Below are positions 47,601-60,543 of a stretch of 64,000 bases of DNA, in pieces (the stretch's first letter is position 1; each line of letters begins with the position of its first letter). The notes under the pieces are model-generated. The model saw only the letters and a program-made list of their open reading frames with translations, was not told the DNA's origin and searched no databases. The position numbers were made by a program, and so were the translations under genes. The DNA comes from Caenorhabditis elegans. Lineage: Eukaryota > Nematoda > Chromadorea > Rhabditida > Rhabditidae. The stretch lies in the NCBI RefSeq assembly GCF_000002985.6, contig NC_003279.8, positions 7,874,001 to 7,938,000 of the forward strand, in the 5' to 3' direction.

Positions 47601-50600
47601 GCGTTATAGAGCCTCATTGGTGTGTACATTGGATCTCCAACCACAGCTTCAGACACTGGAATATCATCTAATCGAATTTCTCGACATCGTCGTGATTCAC
47701 TCAATCGTTTTTCACTTGATGCAATTGCATCAACAGTATCCAATAGATTTTCCTCACTCGAATTCAGAACAGCACATGAATAGACATCCTCCATATCAGT
47801 TGGAACATGGGATGAGTTCATAATTTGCATACAAAGCTTGTGGACAACTGGAACTCCTTTTGCTTTCATAACTTCTCCAATGTACTTGCTCAGATAGACG
47901 GCATCATTTGCATTGAGTGCAGCAAGAGCACAATATGAAAGAGCAGTGGCTATTGGTGTGTCAATGTTGAGTTGTTTTGCGAAGCTTAGAATCTTCTTTC
48001 CTTGTTTGTAGTTTGATCCCAGTCCGACAACATCTCGTAGAAGAGAGTCATGCTCGCAAAATCTGAAAATTCATTCTCTGTTGTAAGTCTTTTTGGGCTG
48101 TTCTTTTTCTATTTTTTCTGGCATTTCTGAGTTTAAGACTATTTTAATTATTTTGAAGGAAAATCTTCATTCCTCATTAAAACTTCCGAATCTTACTTGA
48201 TTGCAATAGGCATCATGGTGCATCCGAGTTCAAGAGCTGCATCAATTGCATCCAACCAATCCAGCTTTTCTTTCGACTTTTTCGGCGATATCGGCCTTGC
48301 AGCGACTGCGAAGAATCTCGATCTACCAAGAAGAGGATCACCTCTCTGAGTAGCTTCATTCATCAACTCGTCACTTTTCGAAAGAAGAACATCTGCGCTT
48401 TTAGCAATACTCAGCTTTCTAGGATTACTATTGTCTTCTTTCGGATTCAGTGTTAGCACAAGTTCCATGAGTTCGGGATGACTTCCAATTCGCTCTTCCT
48501 CTAGGATCTCTCCTGCAAATATTTCCAGAGCCTCCTCTGTGGTCACCAAATCTTCATAAATTCTAAAAATAATTAAATTAGAGTGTTAAAACCTTAGAAA
48601 TGTACCCATTGGCCATATCATAAATATCATCTCGTAGTGACATCCAGTCATCAAAATTAGAACAATTTCCAGATCGGGATAGTTTGATAAGGACTCTTCT
48701 TGCACCATCACTGAAAATTAGAAGTGAGTATAGTTTTCAAATAAATAAAAGGTCTTACGGTTCTTTCATGCTTTCGAAAATCGACTTGAAAGTCATTTTG
48801 ACACCCCTGGACATCAATGATCCTAACGAAGAAGTGACGTTCACATATTTATCAACTGGAAGATCACCAAGAGATTTCATAAGATCAGCGCCAGTTGATG
48901 TCATGTTAAGAAGAACTTCTAGAATTACATGATCATCCACTACACTCGGAAGTTCATTCCTAAATGCCACTAATACTTTCGTCGTTCGTTCATTTGTAGC
49001 TTTCATCAATGTTGTCACTGCATCACGTAATCGATCTTCTATACTTTCTTCACTATCACTGGATGTCATTTTTATTTTCCATTCGATCAATGAAACAATG
49101 TCTTTTGCATTTTTGATAAGCTCCGAATCTAGAAGTCTCGAAAACCGATCCGTAAATGACTTCATCGTGGAATCTTGAAACGAAGTTATGCTTTCGCTGA
49201 CAGACGAACAAATTCGAATATATTGTGCGTATGGTTGCCACGTCGCGAGATCATGAATGAGATCTTCATATCCTCTTTCATATGCTATTTGAAGTAAATT
49301 AACACAAATATCAGTCATTCCACATTCAAAATCAATCTTCGGTAGAGTTTCTCTTACCCATGAAGTGAAATCAAATGTTTCTTCATTCGGAATATTTCCA
49401 ACATTTATACTTCTAATTAAAGATTCAGCATCAGGATGTTCCATTAAAATTTTATCCAATCGTTCATAAATTCCATCATTTTGTTCTTCAAGTTCCCATT
49501 GTTCCTCTGTTTCTCCGTCTTCTCGTTTTGGCATCAGAATCTCATATTTTGTAGGTGAAGTACATGTTGGAATTGCTGAGAGAATACGTTTCTGATGATG
49601 CTTCATAACTGCCATGTTTGATTCAATTATTCGTGTCAACGAATCAATGTCTCCGTTCTGAAAAATTAATTATTTCCTTTTTATTTAAATTATATTATTT
49701 AGCAAATTATCACTGAAAATATTTTCAAAACTTTTAGATTTTTACAGCCAAAAATGTCAATTACGCAAGTTTGCACTATCATAATTTCAGAAATTGGCCA
49801 GAAAATCTGATTTGACCTATTTTGGCTATAAGAAAATTATATATATATATTTTCATATTTTACCCGATTAATTTATATTTAAATTCTCACTCTTTCTGTA
49901 TAAACGTACATGTGCAAATGTCAATGCCGCATCCAAACAACTTCCATTTCTAGCCATCATATAAATATCAACGTCTCCTTTGATTCTACAAACTTCCAAC
50001 ATTCTCCAGTGATGAAGTAACCGGATTTGCCATGTCACACTAGACTCTCCCAGTGATAAACCGAGATCAATAAGTGCCTTGTGAACTTCAAAGTCATCTG
50101 AATCTGCACTTGCACACTGTTCAGCAGCCCATTCAGAATCTCCGATTCGTTTTAGAATATCTTCAACATCTTCAACTGTCACTTTGTTTTTGGAGCATTT
50201 ATCAATCCATTCCGATTTAAGAACAACATATATATCAATTGTATCGTAGGTTTCTGCTAGCTCTCTTGCTCTCGTGTAATCATGTTCCTTCAGCTGAAAT
50301 AACACAACTTGGAATTTAAAAAAATCTTGAAATTTGTATTATATATATTTTTTTTTAAACAGCGCTTTTTGCGTTTTCAATTAAATTTCAATTACTTTAC
50401 GTTTTTTTTCATACTTACTGTTCTATCGAACAATTCTTGCAAAGTCCTAGTTGGAGAGTGTATCAACGAAAATTCGAATTTCGCTATATGAGTCTCAAAA
50501 TGAAGTTGCTCAGCGGGCTCACCCATCGCCATTCCAACGAGCTTTTTCAGCGAGTTCCAAACTGTGTAGAACCACAATTGACCAGCAAGTTGAACACGTT

Positions 50601-52337
50601 TATGAGCTGCTTTACGAAGAAAAGAGTTGTCACCGTCAGCAGTGAGCAAGAATATTTCACGTTGTGCAGGTGATACCATAACTGTTTGTTCACTATAAAA
50701 GTCCTTGAGTTCTGGTTCCTCGTCAATTTCTTTTTTTGATCTCATTTTCACTGAATACATTTTCTCTTCCAAATCTTCCAATGAACATCTGAGGAGATAT
50801 CCATTATCGTAGATTACTGCAATTTCCTGTAAAATAAATCAATAATTATTTGAAAATGGTACCAGAAACTTACATCACTATCAACAAAACATGCGTCCAC
50901 AGGACGAGGTCCACTAATGAAATTAAAAGAGAATTTAACGTGAAGAGATGGAATTTCGAATAGATACAATGATCCAGAAGTAGATACAGATACAAGTAAT
51001 TGAGAATCAAATGACAAGGACATTCTCGGAAGATATGACATGAATGATGTAGAGAATGGAAGACGTGAAAAGAATCCACCATCAGGAGTTGATATTCTGA
51101 TTGGTTCAACAAATGGATCCATATCCATCATTCGAAATGAGCATAAACCAGCTGGTGGAACTAATGATGTTGATTCTTTGTGATGAGATGCAACTAGCAG
51201 AAGATTATATTGTGGTAATACTGTAAATGATCCTGTTTGTCCAATATCCAGTTGAACAGTCCACATTTTCACGTATTTTGATAGTCTTCTGAAAGAAAAT
51301 TATTGAAATTTTTGTTTGAAAAGAAAATATCAATAGTCAATTTTTGTAAATTTTCGAATATATAATTTTTTCAAAAGTTGAATGTACTCAAGTAGCGGGA
51401 ATTTTTCTTGCTCTAAAGGACTTGAAATGGTCCGAAAATAGCGAATTTCCTTCGCGCTTTTCGTATCCAAGAGAGCGCAATAAATTAAATTAAATCCAAT
51501 TCATAACGATACTTATTTAATAAACTACTCAAACATTTTTAATTCTACGTCCAGTAGATAGAATTGAAAATATGCCTACATCCACAGAAAACACAAGTAA
51601 AACGACTAAACAATGCAGGTGCTGTATGAAAAAAAATTAATAAAATTACTGATTTGATATATAGAAATAATTACCCAATTTTGAAAGCTGAAAACACTCC
51701 AGAATATTGCAATACGTAGAGAATTTCGATGAATTTATCATTCGAAGAACTTGAATAATTTTCAAATGTTTGCATTCCACAAATAGCCGAATTTACATCG
51801 AATATTCCCTCATGCAGTTCTAGAGGAATATCATAGAGATATGCACCCATACTATCAAATACATCAATATGCGGTGTACTTCTGGATGATAATATCAGAG
51901 TACTTGATGAGGAAAATTGAAGTATACAGTATTCTGGAGATGTTTCTTCAAGAACTTGAACACTTGATTCATGAGTCAGAATTTCTCCGCTTATTTGATA
52001 AATATCCAGTTGACGGGCATAGCTCATTACCGCTACTCGATCACATTTTCTGAAAAAAAGGATTTATATCCGTTTTTCTATCCCAATCCATACGGCGAAA
52101 CAGCTAATTTACAGAAAGGCAGAGATTCCACATAATTCGCAATTTGCACTGGAATTAAAACATTTGGACTACGCATTTCCACATTGGTTAACCATTTGAG
52201 AAGATTATATCTGGAAAACGTTCAGAAAATTATAAAATTTCGCCATAAATCACAAAATACCGTTCTTTCAATAATATTTTTGAATTTTCATCATCGTGCT
52301 TCTCCTTTTCATGATTTGTTCCTCTCATATGCGCCAT
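44647..52337 (-). CDS. smgl-1: SMGL-1, NBAS homologue
   Basis: Twelve exons join in phase to 1,615 residues: 52337-52261, 52210-52094, 52049-51675, 51288-50874, 50826-50419, 50293-49910, 49657-48759, 48710-48606, 48562-48197, 48062-47245, 46964-46309 and 44874-44647. The N-terminal ~450 residues are beta-propeller-like, as in NBAS (WLTNVEMRSPNVLIPVQIAN; CDRVAVMSYARQLDIYQ; LSFDSQLLVSVSTSGSLYLF). The middle is an alpha-solenoid of the Sec39 type (HDYTRARELAETYDTIDIYV; ATALSYCALAALNANDAVYL). The ATG lies one base after a TTTTTACAG acceptor, fitting SL1 trans-splicing. NBAS is part of the Dsl1/NRZ tether for Golgi-to-ER vesicles, and worm smgl-1 is essential and needed for nonsense-mediated decay. 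Human NBAS is longer (~2,370). Intron 2 is only 44 bases. The symbol rests on family and position beside nmy-2. Confidence 0.85.
45143..46238. mobile_element. 1.1 kb palindromic element packed with TTTTACTACG repeats
   Basis: The block begins AAATACTGTTTTACTACTTG and ends with the exact complement, CAAGTAGTAAAACAGTATTT. The left arm (45143 to ~45505) contains about a dozen TTTTACTACG-type units with variable spacers. The right arm (~45984-46238) mirrors it but lacks roughly 100 bases of the array. Inner matched segments include CACTACAGTAACCCAACAGT and AATTTCTAGAAATT. The 9-base word GAATTATTA occurs just outside each end (45131-45139 and 46242-46250), a possible target-site duplication. No transposase frame is present. 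It sits in the last intron of smgl-1 and looks like a non-autonomous fold-back DNA transposon. Confidence 0.75.
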
Positions 52338-53070
52338 TCTGTAAAAATTTGTTATTTTAAAGAGTTTATGAGGATTAATATCAGGAAAACTGAACAAAAA
52401 GTTAAAGAGGTACCCGCCTAGGTGTTGGACGTCTGCGTAAATCGACAACGTAGACCAAGTGCAAACACTTTCACGTCAAATTGCGGACATGTCAATTTGT
52501 TACATTAAATACAAAAGTGAAAGTCAAAATCTTTAACTTGCATTTCAGGTATTTAACTTTTCACACAGATATTCAATAATGCAAAACTGACATTTAAATA
52601 TAGCATTTCGTTCATTAATTTTGATAGCGGTTGTTTGCAGTAAAATGAGCGTCTTCAATTTACTCGAAAACACAAATTTCGTTTTTATTTGTCATCTTCA
52701 ACTCGATAATAATTTAAACTTGGGACAACCGGATAGTGCCTGGGGAATGGGAAGCAATGTTGGGGCATTATTTGGGACACTATCCGTACGAAAAATGTTC
52801 TACCGGGAAGCGGTAAATGATAAAAATACATATTGAAGCTGAGGTGATGATGGTGATAGACATGAAACGAGAAGAACGACGTGACATGCGATATTGTGCA
52901 AATTTATAACACGGCGAATACTATTAAAGCAGATTGTGCAGGGAAATGTTGATCAAGGGGACAATCATGGTCTAAAAACATAGGGGAATGGATAAGAATT
53001 GGGAACGTTTGGATACAATCAGGTCAGTAAATTAAACAAAAAAATAATCCGGAATTAAAAACTTTAGAGG

Positions 53071-56000
53071 TTAGTTGCGAACTGAGTCGCGGTCTTCATC
53101 GGTGTTGCCAAGTTGGGATCCGGTTCCAGATGTGAGACGAGAAGCTGGACGGTCAGATGGTGACATTTCGTTTGTGAGAGCTGATCCACGGAATTCATCT
53201 GAAATTATAAATGTTTAAATTTCATAACAAATTTTAACAAAATACCTCGTGCAAGGCTGGTGTTGCTTCCAAATCTTCTCGATTCACGATGTCCAATCAA
53301 TCCAGGTGTTCTACGAGCTGTCGTTTCACGCTGTTTCAATAAAGAAACATCTCTGGAGAGTGTCTCATTGAGATCAGTCATCTCTTCAGCTCTTCTCCGC
53401 TCGTCCTTCAACTTGTTTGTCAAACGGTCTCGCTCTGCCTCAGTATCTTCCAACTGTGTACGAAGTTGACGGATTCTAGCATTCTGACGATCAACAGCCT
53501 GACGATTACTTTCACCTTGTCTCTTCTCTTCCTCGAGCATTTGCTGCATCTCTGCCATTTTCGTTTCCATTCGTCGCAGGGTTCTGCCTTGACGCATCTT
53601 ATCCTGCTCTTCCAATGAAAGCTGTTGCTCAAGACTGGAAACTTTGGCTTCCGCAACGTTGATTTGTGTACGAAGACGAGCCACAGCGGTATCTATAAAA
53701 TTATATTAACATACGAAACAATCTCATCACAAGCTTACTTTCAGCATCTTGAAGTTGTTGCTTCAAATCACGATTCGCACGTTCCAATGCAATTTTATCT
53801 GATTCTGTTCTCTCACAAACACTTCTTTCCATTGCAAGATCAGCTGTCATTTGTTCTAGTTGCTGTTGTGACTTGCGAACCTTCTCTTGTGCCAATTCAT
53901 TTGCCGAAGCCTCCTCGTCGAGTTGGTCTTCCAAATCAATTACCTTTGCTTCAAGACGTCTCTTCTCCTCATTACTGAATGAGGAAGCGCGAAGACTAGA
54001 AACTTCTTCAATGAGTTCATCGCGCTCAGCTTCTGCTTTACGTTTTGAAGAGCTGACAGCTTGAATATCGGCGGTGAGTCTCTTGATCTCATCCTCCGAA
54101 GCCCGAGCTCTCTTCTCTGCGTCTCTTTGTCCAGCAAGAGCATCTTCCATGGCAGCACGAGCTTCTGTAACATCCAGCTGGAGATCTTTCCATCCCAGTT
54201 GGGCTTTGCGAAGCTGACGCGAAAGATCTTCGATTTGTCTCAAAGAAGCTTCGTTCTTTTCAGTCAACTCGCTGATTTGAGATTCGATCTTCTTCTTGTT
54301 GGCAATTGCAGCTTGACGAGCACGTTGTTCAGATTCAAGCTCTTCGGTAAGATTTCGGATTTTAGAAGTGAGTCCCTTCTTACGATCATCCTCATCTTCT
54401 TCGCGAGAGGCTAATTGACGTTCGAACTCGGATCTCATTGCTTGCATGTTGACTTCAACTCTGCTTCTAGCATCATCAGCAAGTTGGAGAGCATCTTCTA
54501 GTTCAATGATTTGTTGTTCCGCACGACTCAACTCTTCATCAAGGCGACGTTTCGTCTTCTCCAACTCGTAAACATTCTTTCCAGCATCATCCTTGGTGGA
54601 GGCCTATAAATTATCATTGAAATACGATGATACGATGATAAATTTCTTACCAAATTGTCAATCTCTAGTTTGAGAGTCCGTTTGTCCTTTTCTAACTGAT
54701 CCACAATATCCTTTTTCTCGGATAATTCATTTGACAACACCAGAGCCTTCGTCTCTGCATCACGTAGCATTTGATGAGCCATATCTCTTTCTTGCTGAGC
54801 GAGCAAAGTGTTGTTTCTCTCCTCGGCGAGCTGTTGATCAAACTTCCTCATTTTTCTCTCCATCTCTCTAGTTGCGGCCACCACATCAGTCAACTCTTTT
54901 TGCACGTCCTCAGCCTCCTGGATAGCCTTCTTCTTGGCCCGTTCAGCCTTATCTCTTGCTTGTTCAGCCATGTCGGCCCGCTCTTTCTCGGCTGACAACT
55001 CCTTCTCCTTCTTCTTCCGCAATTCTTCCATCACCTCTCTATTTTCCTCATCCAACTTCTTTCTAGCCTCGGCCAACAGAGATTTGACTTCTTTGACCTC
55101 TTTTTCGATCTTTTCTTGTGCGTCAAGTGCGTCATCTCTGGCTTCAACAGCAACCGCAAGATCTTCTTCGAGCTGACGAATTTTATTGTTTAACGTGGCT
55201 CTAGTTCGACGATCTTCCTCAGAAGCTTCAGTAAGCTCAGACAACTGCATGTCGAGTGAAGCATTCTTCTTGAGAAGGTTAGAATTCAGAGTTTCGTCAG
55301 CACTCTTTGCTTTTTGAATGCTTTCAAGCTCGTTGTTCATCTGCAAACAATAATCATGTCAAGAAACTTTCTCTATGTCGTGCTTTCATACCTTCGATAA
55401 CTTAGCCATAAGATCATCAAGATTTGACTGCATTTCACGCATCTTATGATCCTTCTCCATCAACGACGTCTCGGCCGCTTTCCGCTTCTTTTCCGCCTCC
55501 AGACGAGCCGATGCTATGTTGGACAGCTCGGCACGGAAGTTCTCGTTATCAGATTCAGCAGAAGATTTTGCCTTGTCAGCCTGCAAAACGGACAATTATA
55601 ACTGATCAAAACAATCTTGAATCAATAAATGACAAGATTGACGAAACTATGTGAAAAGAGGTGATCGCAATCAAATAGCGCGCTAGTTTCATCACTAAAC
55701 AGTGTATATTGACAGCACCACTCTACCATCGGACAGACAACTGCATTGAAACAAGCAAAGGCGGTTGCGGAAAAGGAAGAGGCGACCAATTTAGTGGTAA
55801 TTCGAGCATGAAGCTCCGCAAAAGTTTCCGCTCTTCCTTCTAACTCCTCCTCCCAGACTTCATCACAGTGAGTAAATAGGTAATAAGGCGAAAAGCAAAT
55901 ACCGAAATTTTCTGACGTTTCAACTGATCGATCGTCTCATTCAACTCCTCAATCTTTTTCTGATTCTGAGCCTTCATTTCCTCCACAACTTCTTCAGAAG

Positions 56001-59000
56001 ATTTGACTGTTTCCTCAAGTTGTTTCTGAAAATGATGAATTGGTATGACTTTTCATGTGAATACGATAATACCTGCAAATGAGCATACTCTTCATCTCGT
56101 TTAGCTTTGAGTTGCGAGTGGAGAACGGTTTTATCATTGGATTCTTCCAATTCTTGCTTGTAGGATTCCAATTCTTCAGCCATATCTCGACGAGCTTTCT
56201 CTGCTTTCTGACGAGCAGCTTTCTCCTTGTTTGTCTCCTCAATTGCATCGTCAAGCTGTGCACGAATTTCCCGAATTTCACGTTCTAACTGTTGCCGAGC
56301 TGCGAGTTCTTCGTCGTTCCTCCAAAAAATGATTATTCAGAGCCGAGAAACATTAATTTACCGAATGCTTATTTGCGACAATTCCGACTCTTTGCGCATC
56401 AGCTGATTTGTCAACTCTTCCGCTTTACGAGTCTTTTCCAGGCATGATTCTTGTTCCTCGCGGAGCTGTGTTTCGGCAGCACGACGAGCTGTTTCGGCAT
56501 TATGTCTCTGCTGCTTCTCTCTGAAAAATGAAGTTTTTTTTATGAATGAATCTACTTGGTGTAACCTGTGTCTAACCCTTTTTTCAACATTCTACGATTA
56601 AAAATATAAATAGCAACACAATCTGTGGCGAATTTTCAGATAATATTTGAATAAATGTGCAAATTTTACGACCCCATGATATAATTTCTCACTTTTCCAA
56701 TTCATCGTTTATCTCTGCAACCGTAGCTTCCAGGCGAGCCTTTGCCTTGACCAATTGTTTCGATCGTTCAACCTCGTCAATTAAACGTGACGAAAGATCT
56801 TCACAGCGTTCTTCCAAAGCCTTCTTTTCTTTCGACAACTGAAAAACATTATTAGTAAGTGCTTGAGAAATATATTTTTCCGAACCTTGTTTCCAGAATC
56901 TTCAAGCTCGAGTCCTTGTGCTTCCAGTTCCTTCAACCGAGATTCAATTGAATTTTTTTCGAGCAACAATTTCTGACGGCTTCTTTCTTCATCTTCAAGA
57001 TTCTCTTCGAGATGTCTAACCATCTCCGTCAATTTTCGGGATTCAGAATCAGCCTTCTTTGCCTTTTGCTCTTCGATCTCCAGTCTCTTCGAAACTTCTT
57101 CAAGGATTCCTTCAAGTTCGTCTCTCCGAGCAGCCATTCGGGAACGTTCCTCAAATATTTCAGCTCTCTCAGACGATTCAGCATCGAGTCTCGTCTTTAA
57201 AACCAGCCGCTCCTCGTCCATTTTTTCCATTTGTTGCTTGTAATCGGAGATGAATACCTCGGATCTACGAAGCTTTTCAGCTGTCACTTTCAGTTCTTGT
57301 TCTCGCTCAGCAATTAATTCGTCTTTGTTGGTAACTTCGAGAAGTGGCTTCACTTTGGTCAGAAGTCTCCACCATTGCCATTCACGCAGTCTCATCCATG
57401 CCAAACCATTTCTTTGAAGAATTTTGATAGCAACTTCTTGTTCTCGTCTGCGTACCATCACTCGGCGTCCTAGCCATCCACGACATTGAGCTTGGAAAGA
57501 TTCAATAAGAGCGGAAAGCTTCTGATCACGCATCTCCTCAAACTCAGCTATAACTCCAGAACGGAAGAAGATCTTAGATTGACCAATACGGAAGAGGTTG
57601 GCGTCAACTTCCAGATATTGAACAATACGATAAACGGCGTTTTTACCGTCCATGAATCCAGCTGGGTTGACATCAGGGGCAAGAAGTTTCTCGTAGCGTT
57701 GACGGAATTCTTGGAACGGGAGCCGCGTAGGGAATCCTTGACGGCATATACGAATTCCTTCCAACACTCCGTTGCATCTTAATTGATCAAGAACAAGATG
57801 AGCGTTGAGAACTCCATGTTTCTTTTCGTGATTTGGAATGATGCAGCGAACAAAGTGAGGATTGGTGTTATTGAGAGTACTCATAAGACGAGCCAATTGT
57901 TCTTTGTAAAGTTGAGAAACAGTACGGAACATTCCCTTCTTTGGAACACGAGATCCAAATACTCCGGTATCTGAAGTACTGTCAGCAGCTGACAAACTGC
58001 AAACATCAGCGATATCTTTCCACATGTCGACAATAAGAGATTCCTTTGAAGTTTTGAGCACATCAATCACATTCTCATTCAATGGATCCATGTTTTTCAC
58101 GCGCCAACCTTCAGATTGATAGTCGACTCGGCCCGCATAATGAACAACGGCAAAATCGCTTCGTGAGCGAATCTCTGGAACGACGTACTTCGGATGTTGA
58201 GAATGAGTGTTATTGAGGCGTTGAACAAATGATTGATCATTTCCTTGTGGGAATAGACAAACATCATCAAGAGTTGACATGATTCCCATAGGCTTATCAA
58301 TCAAGTCAATAGTCGGTTGAAGATTGAGGCCGAAATCCAAGAACTTCCACTCCAATCCTTCATCAAGATATTCTTGCTGTTCACGAACGAACATTGTATT
58401 GTTGAAGAGTTGTTGAAGTTTCTCGTTAGTGTAGTTGATACATAGCTGCTCGAATGAGTTTGTTTCAAAAATTTCAAAACCAGCAATATCAAGAATTCCG
58501 ATAAAGCTGACAGATTGTTGACGGGTCCGATCGAGAGATTTGTTGAGGCGATGAACCAACCATCTGAAGAGTCGCTCATACGAGGCCTTCGCAATGGCTC
58601 CCACAGAGAAATTGACTTGGTCTACGCTTTGAGCTCGATGGACCAAATCCCTTTGAACCTTGATTTTTGGCTTCAAGAATGCACGCATCAATTCGGTAAC
58701 ATTGACTCCGAGAAGTGAAGCGATTTTTTGAGCAACAGCGTCATTGAGCAGAACAGCCTGATCGTTATTCTTGTTTTCGTGAGAAAATTCAAGATTTCCA
58801 AAGAGCATAACTGCCGAGACAACTCTAAGTATTCCTCCAATCTCTTCGTCGTTCAATCCCATAATTGACATGGCATTCAGTGTTTCCTTCATCTCTGCTC
58901 CATCATCAACTCCAGCCAATTTACTGTCACCATTTGAGACAAACTTGTACTTGGATAGGCTGTCTTCTAGGAGATAATGTTCTGAAAATAAACGAGTTAC

Positions 59001-60543
59001 GGTATTGTAGAAACATTTAATCTCACCTCTCTGTACTTTTGAGAGTCCTTTCAGCAACTGGTAGAAAATGTGGAACGATCGCTCATTGGGAGCTTGTTTC
59101 AGCACGCGAGATTTCTCCAGAAGATAAAATTCAATATTCGCTCCAGAAATGCACCCTGTGCTGTCGAAATGAACGCGAATGAACTTTCCCTAAAAAATTT
59201 AACGATGCGTGCATTTAAAAAGTTATGATCACTCACAAATCTACTGGAATTATCGTTCTTCACTGTCTTACTGTTTCCGAAAGCCTCGAGTATGGGATTT
59301 GCTTGCAAAAGCTGTTCCTCAAGCTGGCCCATGATCCGGTTTGTAGATGTGTCCAGATCAACGGAAGTCTTCCGATTCTTCACCATCGACCGATTTGCCA
59401 CATAAGCCAAATACTGAATCACTTTCTTTGTATTTTCAGTCTTTCCAGCTCCCGATTCTCCACTGAAAAAAACAACACATTTCAGGATAATATAAACTCG
59501 TATATTAACTAACGTGCAGAGAATTGACTGATCATCTCGTTCTTGAAGCATGCTGCGGTAGGCTTCATCGGCAACAGCAAATATGTGTGGTGGCATCTCC
59601 TTTCTCTTTTTGCATTTGAACTGTTCAGCAATTGTATCCGTGTAGATTGGAATTCGTTTGTATGGATTTATTACAACGCAGAACAAGCCAGAGTATGTCT
59701 GAAAATAATTCGATTGATATTTATATAAATGTATAAGTTTTTGCCTTAAATAAATATTTGAAATGTTGCAAAGGTCATCAGGATCTCTTGATTATTAAAA
59801 ACCAACGACCGGTTGAGACGTTCTGCATATTTTATATCTCACCTGATAAAAAGATTATCAAACTACAGAAATAACTGTATTCCTTCTTAGAGATAAAGGT
59901 CACAGCAAGGTTCAATATAGGAAAATCTCCGGGAATGGCAGAAGCCGGTCCATTTACAAAATTTCTACTTTGAAACTTATTCTATAATTTGAGCTGGTTC
60001 CTCTGAGTTAGGGGGTTAAATCGCCACAAAGAATTGCTACGAAAGAAACCGCATCTTAGGCTTATGTAAACGCCAAAAGACGACAACCAGCTTGACGAGA
60101 ATATTTATATTCAATGAAGAATTGTTAGCTATCGACAAACTTACGTAGTAGAGATTCGAGAAATATCGTTGCTTTAGATTATGAAGAACCGACGCTTCAT
60201 TCAGACACGTCAGCATTGACATATCCTCGCATTTGTCATATTTCGGAGGATTTGGCTTCTGGCAATCATCAGACGAAACACGCTGCCGTTCGCCAGTCTC
60301 CATAAGCTCAATGTCGATAGTTCCGTCTGCATGTGGTTCCCCGATGACAGCTCCAAGTGCGAATCCATCCTTCTCACTGGGTACCCACATCAACTTTTTT
60401 TTCGCCCAATCTGCCGAAATCGATGGATTGAGGAAGTCTGTCTTGGCCTGAAAATTAGAAATAAAGCTATAACTATAAAAATATTTGAAGAAACATACTC
60501 TCAATTGGTCAATCTCATCATCTTTTTGTCGAGATGATGTCAT
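53071..60543 (-). CDS. nmy-2: NMY-2, non-muscle myosin II heavy chain
   Basis: Fifteen exons join in phase to 2,003 residues: 60543-60499, 60447-60145, 59698-59514, 59462-59237, 59189-59027, 58981-56886, 56838-56693, 56520-56362, 56319-56073, 56025-55903, 55580-55392, 55340-54651, 54603-53739, 53692-53246 and 53198-53071. An SH3-like N-terminal region ([20 protein letters not shown]) precedes the motor: P-loop GESGAGKT at 179-186, switch I NDNSSRF at ~247, switch [10 protein letters not shown] at ~473 and the SH1 helix [18 protein letters not shown] near 710. IQ motifs for the light chains follow ([14 protein letters not shown], ~809), then a coiled-coil rod to ~1,940 and a short non-helical tail. 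It is the actomyosin motor of embryonic polarity, cytokinesis and morphogenesis. The start is the ATG of MTSSRQ; the in-frame extension upstream has no ATG. Confidence 0.97.
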